Part shown: in pieces, positions 51,698 to 55,245 of the stretch
Position numbering within the stretch: position 1 is the stretch's first letter
Layout: every line of letters starts with the position of its first letter
The notes under the pieces: model-generated
Database searches by the model: none
What the model was told of the DNA's origin: nothing
Seen by the model: the letters and a program-made list of their open reading frames with translations, nothing else
From: an uncultured Lachnospiraceae bacterium
GTDB lineage: Bacteria > Bacillota > Clostridia > Lachnospirales > Lachnospiraceae
Assembly: GCA_946615865.1 (NCBI GenBank)
Contig: CAMOIJ010000012.1
Span: 1 to 55,245, forward strand
Reading direction: 5' to 3'
DNA: 55,245 nucleotides
Program-made: the position numbers and the translations under genes

Positions 51698-52165
51698 ATG
51701 ACGGATTATGCATTAATAAAGGCACAGGCGGAGGCTATCATCGAGACAGAGCCGCACTATGTGGCTGCGCTGTCCAATATCTCAGCGCTGATCTATGAAT
51801 CTCTTGACCGTCTCAACTGGGCGGGGTTTTATCTTATGGACAGGGGCAGCCTTCTGGTGGGTCCCTTTCAGGGAAAGACCGCCTGCATACGGATTGAGAT
51901 TGGAAAGGGCGTATGCGGCACAGCGGTGAAGGAAGAGAAGATCCAGCGGGTGGCAGACGTGCATGCTTTCCCGGGTCACATCGCCTGTGATTCGGCTTCC
52001 AATTCTGAGATCGTGCTGCCTGTCCGCAGCAGCGGCAGGATAGTCGGAGTGCTGGACATTGACAGCCCTGAGCTGAGCCGGTTCAGCGAAGAAGATGAGA
52101 AGGGGCTTGCGGACCTTGTGAATTGCATTGGAGACAAGGTGGATTTTGACGGACTGCGCGGATGA
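51698..52165 (+). CDS. msrC: free methionine-(R)-sulfoxide reductase (GAF domain)
   Basis: 155 residues, fRMsr/YebR family. LNWAGFYLMDRGSLLVGPFQ opens the GAF pocket. The three family cysteines are in ACIRIEIGKGVCGTA and GHIACDSASNSEIVLPV; the last is the catalytic one. The enzyme reduces free Met-R-sulfoxide using thioredoxin. AAGGAG precedes the ATG. Its stop overlaps the MATE start by 4 bases (ATGA). Confidence 0.92.
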   Translation: MTDYALIKAQAEAIIETEPHYVAALSNISALIYESLDRLNWAGFYLMDRGSLLVGPFQGKTACIRIEIGKGVCGTAVKEEKIQRVADVHAFPGHIACDSASNSEIVLPVRSSGRIVGVLDIDSPELSRFSEEDEKGLADLVNCIGDKVDFDGLRG

Positions 52166-53562
52166 GGAATGACAGTATAGAGAATGTGAATACGAATCGG
52201 GAAGCTGTAAATCCGATCACTGAGGGAGTGATCTGGAAGCGGCTTCTTCTGTATTTTGTCCCTCTTTTGGGCGCGTCATTTCTGCAGCTCCTCTACAACA
52301 CGGCAGATACGATCATCGTGGGCCGTTTCGTCGGCAAAACAGCGCTGACCGCAGTCGGCGGCTCCGCGGGACAGATCTATGCGATGGTGACGGAGTTTAT
52401 GATCGGCGTGTCGGGAGGCGCGGGAGTGATCCTGTCCCAGGCATACGGCGCCAAAAACGAAAAACTTCTGGACGACGGCCTGCACAATGCGGTCGCTTTG
52501 GCGCTTGTGCTGGGAACTGTCTTTATGACGGTCGGACTGATCGTGTCCGGACCTGTTCTCAGGATTGCGGGAGTACCGCCGGAGACCATGAAAGAGTCGG
52601 TATTGTACCTGCGGATCGTGCTGTGCGGACTCGTTTCGAACGCGCTCTACAACATGGGCGCGAGCGCGCTGCGGGCCGTGGGTGACTCCAAAAGACCCTT
52701 CCGTTTTTTATTGTTCTGCAGTGTGCTGAACATCGCGCTGGATCTTATATTTGTGGCAGGACTTGGGCTTGGGATCGGAGGAGCTGCGCTGGCTACGATC
52801 CTGAGCCAGACGCTCAGCGCCCTGCTTGTCCTGTGCACTCTGATCCGGGGGACCGGCCGGGAACTTATGCCGTGCCTGGATCCGCGCAGACTCCGCCTGC
52901 AGAGGAATATGGTCCTGAAGATGCTGCGCCTCGGATTACCTTTGGGATTCGAGACACTGATGTACACTTTTTCCTGTGTTGTGCTGACTTCCGCTGTCAA
53001 TACCTTCGGTACGGACACAGTGGCCGCCTATGCGGGATTTGTCCGAATAGAGTCCTTCTACTGGATGCTTGAAGTGGCTTTGGCGGTGTCCATCACAACT
53101 TTTGTGGGGCAGAACTTCGGGGCCGGCAGGATGGACAGGGTGCACAGAGTTGCCCGGGAAGGTGCTGCGCTGATGTATCTGTTTATGGGGACGACAATTG
53201 TGATCATGTACACCGGCTGTCCGGTATGGCTGGGACTCTTCACCACAGACGCCGGCGTTATTTCGATCGGCGTCGACATGATGTGGTACCTCCTGCACTT
53301 CTATATTTTGTATGTGCCCAGCGGTGTGTTCTTCGCTGCGCTCCGGGGGATGGGAGAGTCTCTGCGCCCTACACTGATCACCTTCTTCGGTGTATGCGTC
53401 CTGAGGATCCTGTGGGTGGCATTCGTATTCCCGCGCGCTTCTTCCATGCGGGTCCTGCTGTTTTGCTTCCCTGTCTCCTGGACCGTCACGTCGGTCACAT
53501 ATGCCTTTTACTATTCCTGGTTTATGAGAAAGAGGGCAAAACAGAGAAGGCAGAAGGCATAA
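52162..53562 (+). CDS. MATE-family efflux transporter
   Basis: 466 residues with twelve spans. FVPLLGASFLQLLYNTADTI then IVGRFVGKTALTAVGGSA is the NorM/DinF start, and VSGGAGVILSQAYGAKN and ALYNMGASALRAVGDSK complete the repeat pattern. It exports cationic drugs or metabolites with Na+ or H+ antiport. Translationally coupled to msrC. The substrate is not known from sequence. Confidence 0.93.
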   Translation: MRNDSIENVNTNREAVNPITEGVIWKRLLLYFVPLLGASFLQLLYNTADTIIVGRFVGKTALTAVGGSAGQIYAMVTEFMIGVSGGAGVILSQAYGAKNEKLLDDGLHNAVALALVLGTVFMTVGLIVSGPVLRIAGVPPETMKESVLYLRIVLCGLVSNALYNMGASALRAVGDSKRPFRFLLFCSVLNIALDLIFVAGLGLGIGGAALATILSQTLSALLVLCTLIRGTGRELMPCLDPRRLRLQRNMVLKMLRLGLPLGFETLMYTFSCVVLTSAVNTFGTDTVAAYAGFVRIESFYWMLEVALAVSITTFVGQNFGAGRMDRVHRVAREGAALMYLFMGTTIVIMYTGCPVWLGLFTTDAGVISIGVDMMWYLLHFYILYVPSGVFFAALRGMGESLRPTLITFFGVCVLRILWVAFVFPRASSMRVLLFCFPVSWTVTSVTYAFYYSWFMRKRAKQRRQKA

Positions 53563-53646
53563 AACAATTTTTTGATAATTTGCACAACAATAATCGAAAT
53601 AATCCTCGGACATTCATAAATCCGTTTATTTTAAAGGGCATATATC

Positions 53647-53674
53647 TTGTAATTGGCAATTGAGATGATATAAT
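53647..53674 (+). promoter_or_regulatory. promoter of the Opp operon
   Basis: TTGTAA (53647-53652), a 16-base spacer and TATAAT (53669-53674), preceded by TGA so that it is also an extended -10 (TGATATAAT). A leader of about 95 bases follows before ATG 53778. Confidence 0.65.
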
Positions 53675-53777
53675 TTATTTTTGTATACAGTTATCCATTG
53701 TAGATCATTTATGGAGATGCTGTTTACTTTTAAGCTTAAAACGCTTTAGGAAATTACAACTGTGAAAGGGGAAAACC

Positions 53778-54689
53778 ATGACTCGGTACATTGTTAAAAG
53801 AGTCCTTCTGGCGATCGTTAGTGTATTTATAATCTGCGCGATCACATTCTTTGCCATGAATGCGATTCCCGGAGGACCCTTCAACTCAGAAAAGGCACTT
53901 TCAGAAGCAACAAAGCAGGTTCTGGAGCAGCGCTACAACCTGGACAAGCCTGTCCCGGTGCAGTTTGCCCTGTATCTGAAGAATCTCATGCATGGAGATT
54001 TCGGCGTATCGCTTAAGACCGGCCGCGATATTAAGGATACACTTTTTTCCTGTTTCAAGGTGTCCGGGCGTCTGGGCCTTACCGCAGCTGTACTGGCAGT
54101 TATCGCCGGCATTATACTGGGTTCAATGGCGGCCCTGTTCAGGAACGGGCCGATCGACCGTATCATCGTCTTCTTCACAACGCTGTTTACGGCAATGCCT
54201 TCCTTCGTGTTCGCGACATTCCTGATGCTGGTATTCTGCATCAAGCTGCAATTGCTTCCGGTATGGGATGCGTCGAGTAAGTCTCTGATCCTGCCGGTCA
54301 TAGCGCTGGCGGCATATCCGACGGCTTATGTCACGCGTCTTACCAAGACGTCCATGCTCGACTCACTTGGTCAGGACTATATCCGCACCGCGCGGGCCAA
54401 GGGCGTTCCGATGGTCAAGGTCATCTTTAAGCACGCGCTCAGGAACGCGCTGATCCCCGTCATCACATATGTGGGACCTATGCTCGCCTATATTTTGACA
54501 GGTTCCCTGGTCGTCGAGAATATCTTTACGATCGGCGGTCTCGGACAGCAGTTCGTAAAATCCATCAATAACCGTGACTATCCCATGATCATGGCAACCA
54601 CCATCTTCCTGGCAGTCGTAATGGTCATCTGCAACCTGCTCAGCGATATCGCTTACAAGGTTGTCGATCCCAGGATCACTTTGGACTAA
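53778..54689 (+). CDS. oppB: oligopeptide/dipeptide ABC transporter permease OppB
   Basis: 303 residues with six spans. TRYIVKRVLLAIVSVFIICA, PGGPFNSE and LEQRYNLDKPVPVQFALYL are the classic OppB/DppB start; the EAA-type loop is YIRTARAKGVPMVKVIFKH, and FTIGGLGQQFVKSINNRDYP lies near the end. AGGGG precedes the ATG. OppC follows 15 bases later. Confidence 0.94.
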   Translation: MTRYIVKRVLLAIVSVFIICAITFFAMNAIPGGPFNSEKALSEATKQVLEQRYNLDKPVPVQFALYLKNLMHGDFGVSLKTGRDIKDTLFSCFKVSGRLGLTAAVLAVIAGIILGSMAALFRNGPIDRIIVFFTTLFTAMPSFVFATFLMLVFCIKLQLLPVWDASSKSLILPVIALAAYPTAYVTRLTKTSMLDSLGQDYIRTARAKGVPMVKVIFKHALRNALIPVITYVGPMLAYILTGSLVVENIFTIGGLGQQFVKSINNRDYPMIMATTIFLAVVMVICNLLSDIAYKVVDPRITLD

Positions 54690-54704
54690 GGAGGGCAGGT
54701 AAGT

Positions 54705-55245
54705 ATGGAAGCAAAGAAAAATCCTTTAAGCATGCAGATCGATCCCGCCCTGTTTGAAGCCGCTACAGAAGACGAAAAGCGGCAGGCGGACGTCATGAGC
54801 GAATCTACCACCTTTTTTAAGGATGGTATGAGAAAACTCATGAAGAACCCGCTGGCAGTGGGATCTATTATTGTCCTTGTGCTCATCATCATCACGATCA
54901 CTCTCGCTCCTTTGGTCGTACCTTATTCTTATTCGGAGATCATCAAGGTTAACGGCAGACGTGACAGATCCAACAAGAACCTCGCTGCGTTCGAGTACTC
55001 GGAAATGGAACAGAATTACATTGAGGAAGGCGGAAAGGTATTCCCGCATATCCTGGGAACGGATTCCCTGGGACGTGACTACTTTATCCGTGTGGTCTAC
55101 GGCGCGAGGATCTCCCTGACCGTCGGTCTCTTTGCCAGTATCCTGGTCCTGATCATCGGCGTCATATACGGGTCAATAGCAGGGTATACAGGAGGGCGAA
55201 CGGATCTGATCATGATGCGTATCGTCGATATCATATATTCGCTGC
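54705..55245 (+). CDS. oppC: oligopeptide ABC transporter permease OppC (truncated by the window end)
   Basis: About 180 residues are visible. After a soluble N-terminal stretch (EAKKNPLSMQIDPALFEAAT) comes a membrane span with NPLAVGSIIVLVLIIITIT, then the conserved LGTDSLGRDYFIRVVYGARI loop and SLTVGLFASILVLIIGVIYG. This is the OppC/DppC permease, co-transcribed with oppB. The remaining C-terminal permease part lies beyond the window. Confidence 0.9.
   Translation, partial: MEAKKNPLSMQIDPALFEAATEDEKRQADVMSESTTFFKDGMRKLMKNPLAVGSIIVLVLIIITITLAPLVVPYSYSEIIKVNGRRDRSNKNLAAFEYSEMEQNYIEEGGKVFPHILGTDSLGRDYFIRVVYGARISLTVGLFASILVLIIGVIYGSIAGYTGGRTDLIMMRIVDIIYSL

Overview
The window looks like a chromosomal segment of a Gram-positive anaerobe of the class Clostridia, probably Lachnospiraceae-like. 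This is an inference from AGGAGG-type ribosome binding sites, TATAAT and extended TGnTATAAT promoters, many lipobox lipoproteins, intrinsic hairpin/T-tract terminators between almost all transcription units, and gene content typical of gut Firmicutes (clostripain-type surface protease with BspA-like repeats, GPH sugar symporter with GH2 beta-galactosidase, PTS EIICB, IDI and DUF3798 transporter families). I see no rRNA or tRNA gene, no insertion sequence, no phage module and no CRISPR array.

Layout. 1-2371: start of an alpha/beta hydrolase, a histidine phosphatase and a DUF3048 lipoprotein. 2584-8250: a 1472-residue surface lipoprotein (C11 cysteine protease plus LRR_5 repeats) and an uncharacterised lipoprotein. 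8392-9222: a nitrilase-family amidase. 9265-9623: a 5-unit, 71-72 bp tandem repeat of paired hairpins, in the only gene-free stretch longer than 300 bases. 9700-13547 (minus): aspartate kinase and a polar amino acid ABC importer. 13765-15675: a PHP-type histidinol phosphatase, a 65-residue protein and a cupin-type glucose-6-phosphate isomerase. 15886-20453: an unknown protein with a DisA/DACNV-like nucleotide-sensor protein, then a Ser/Thr kinase with TPR region. 20496-20634: a nitroreductase relic. 20712-26383: a beta-galactoside locus (GPH symporter, LacZ, divergent AraC regulator with candidate 21-bp spaced operators). 26484-28013: PTS EIICB. 28091-31457: a membrane-anchored unknown protein and a Vsr-like nuclease protein. 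31593-33159: Bcp peroxiredoxin, HD-domain protein and a membrane-anchored unknown. 33279-36228: two esterases and an ATP-grasp ligase. 36258-38922: zinc-ribbon membrane protein, HAD phosphatase, lipoprotein and small membrane protein. 39209-44922: a complete DUF3798/DUF6672 ABC importer operon of unknown substrate. 44998-47367 (minus): a MurD-like ligase and a CapA-like protein. 47575-48708: isopentenyl-diphosphate isomerase fused to a methyltransferase. 48714-48815: an unidentified structured non-coding stretch. 48910-53562: LUD protein, DUF4428 zinc-ribbon protein, membrane-anchored lipase, free-Met-R-sulfoxide reductase and MATE exporter. 53778-55245: OppB and the start of OppC.

Functional links. 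The LacZ/GPH/AraC locus is a self-contained lactose or beta-galactoside uptake and hydrolysis unit. The DUF3798 operon has every part of an importer plus a small accessory protein, and its substrate cannot be read from sequence. The most unusual items are the hairpin repeat array (with base changes that preserve its second stem), the DACNV-like operon, the esterase/ATP-grasp cluster, the MurD-like/CapA pair, the IDI-methyltransferase fusion and the structured element at 48.7 kb.
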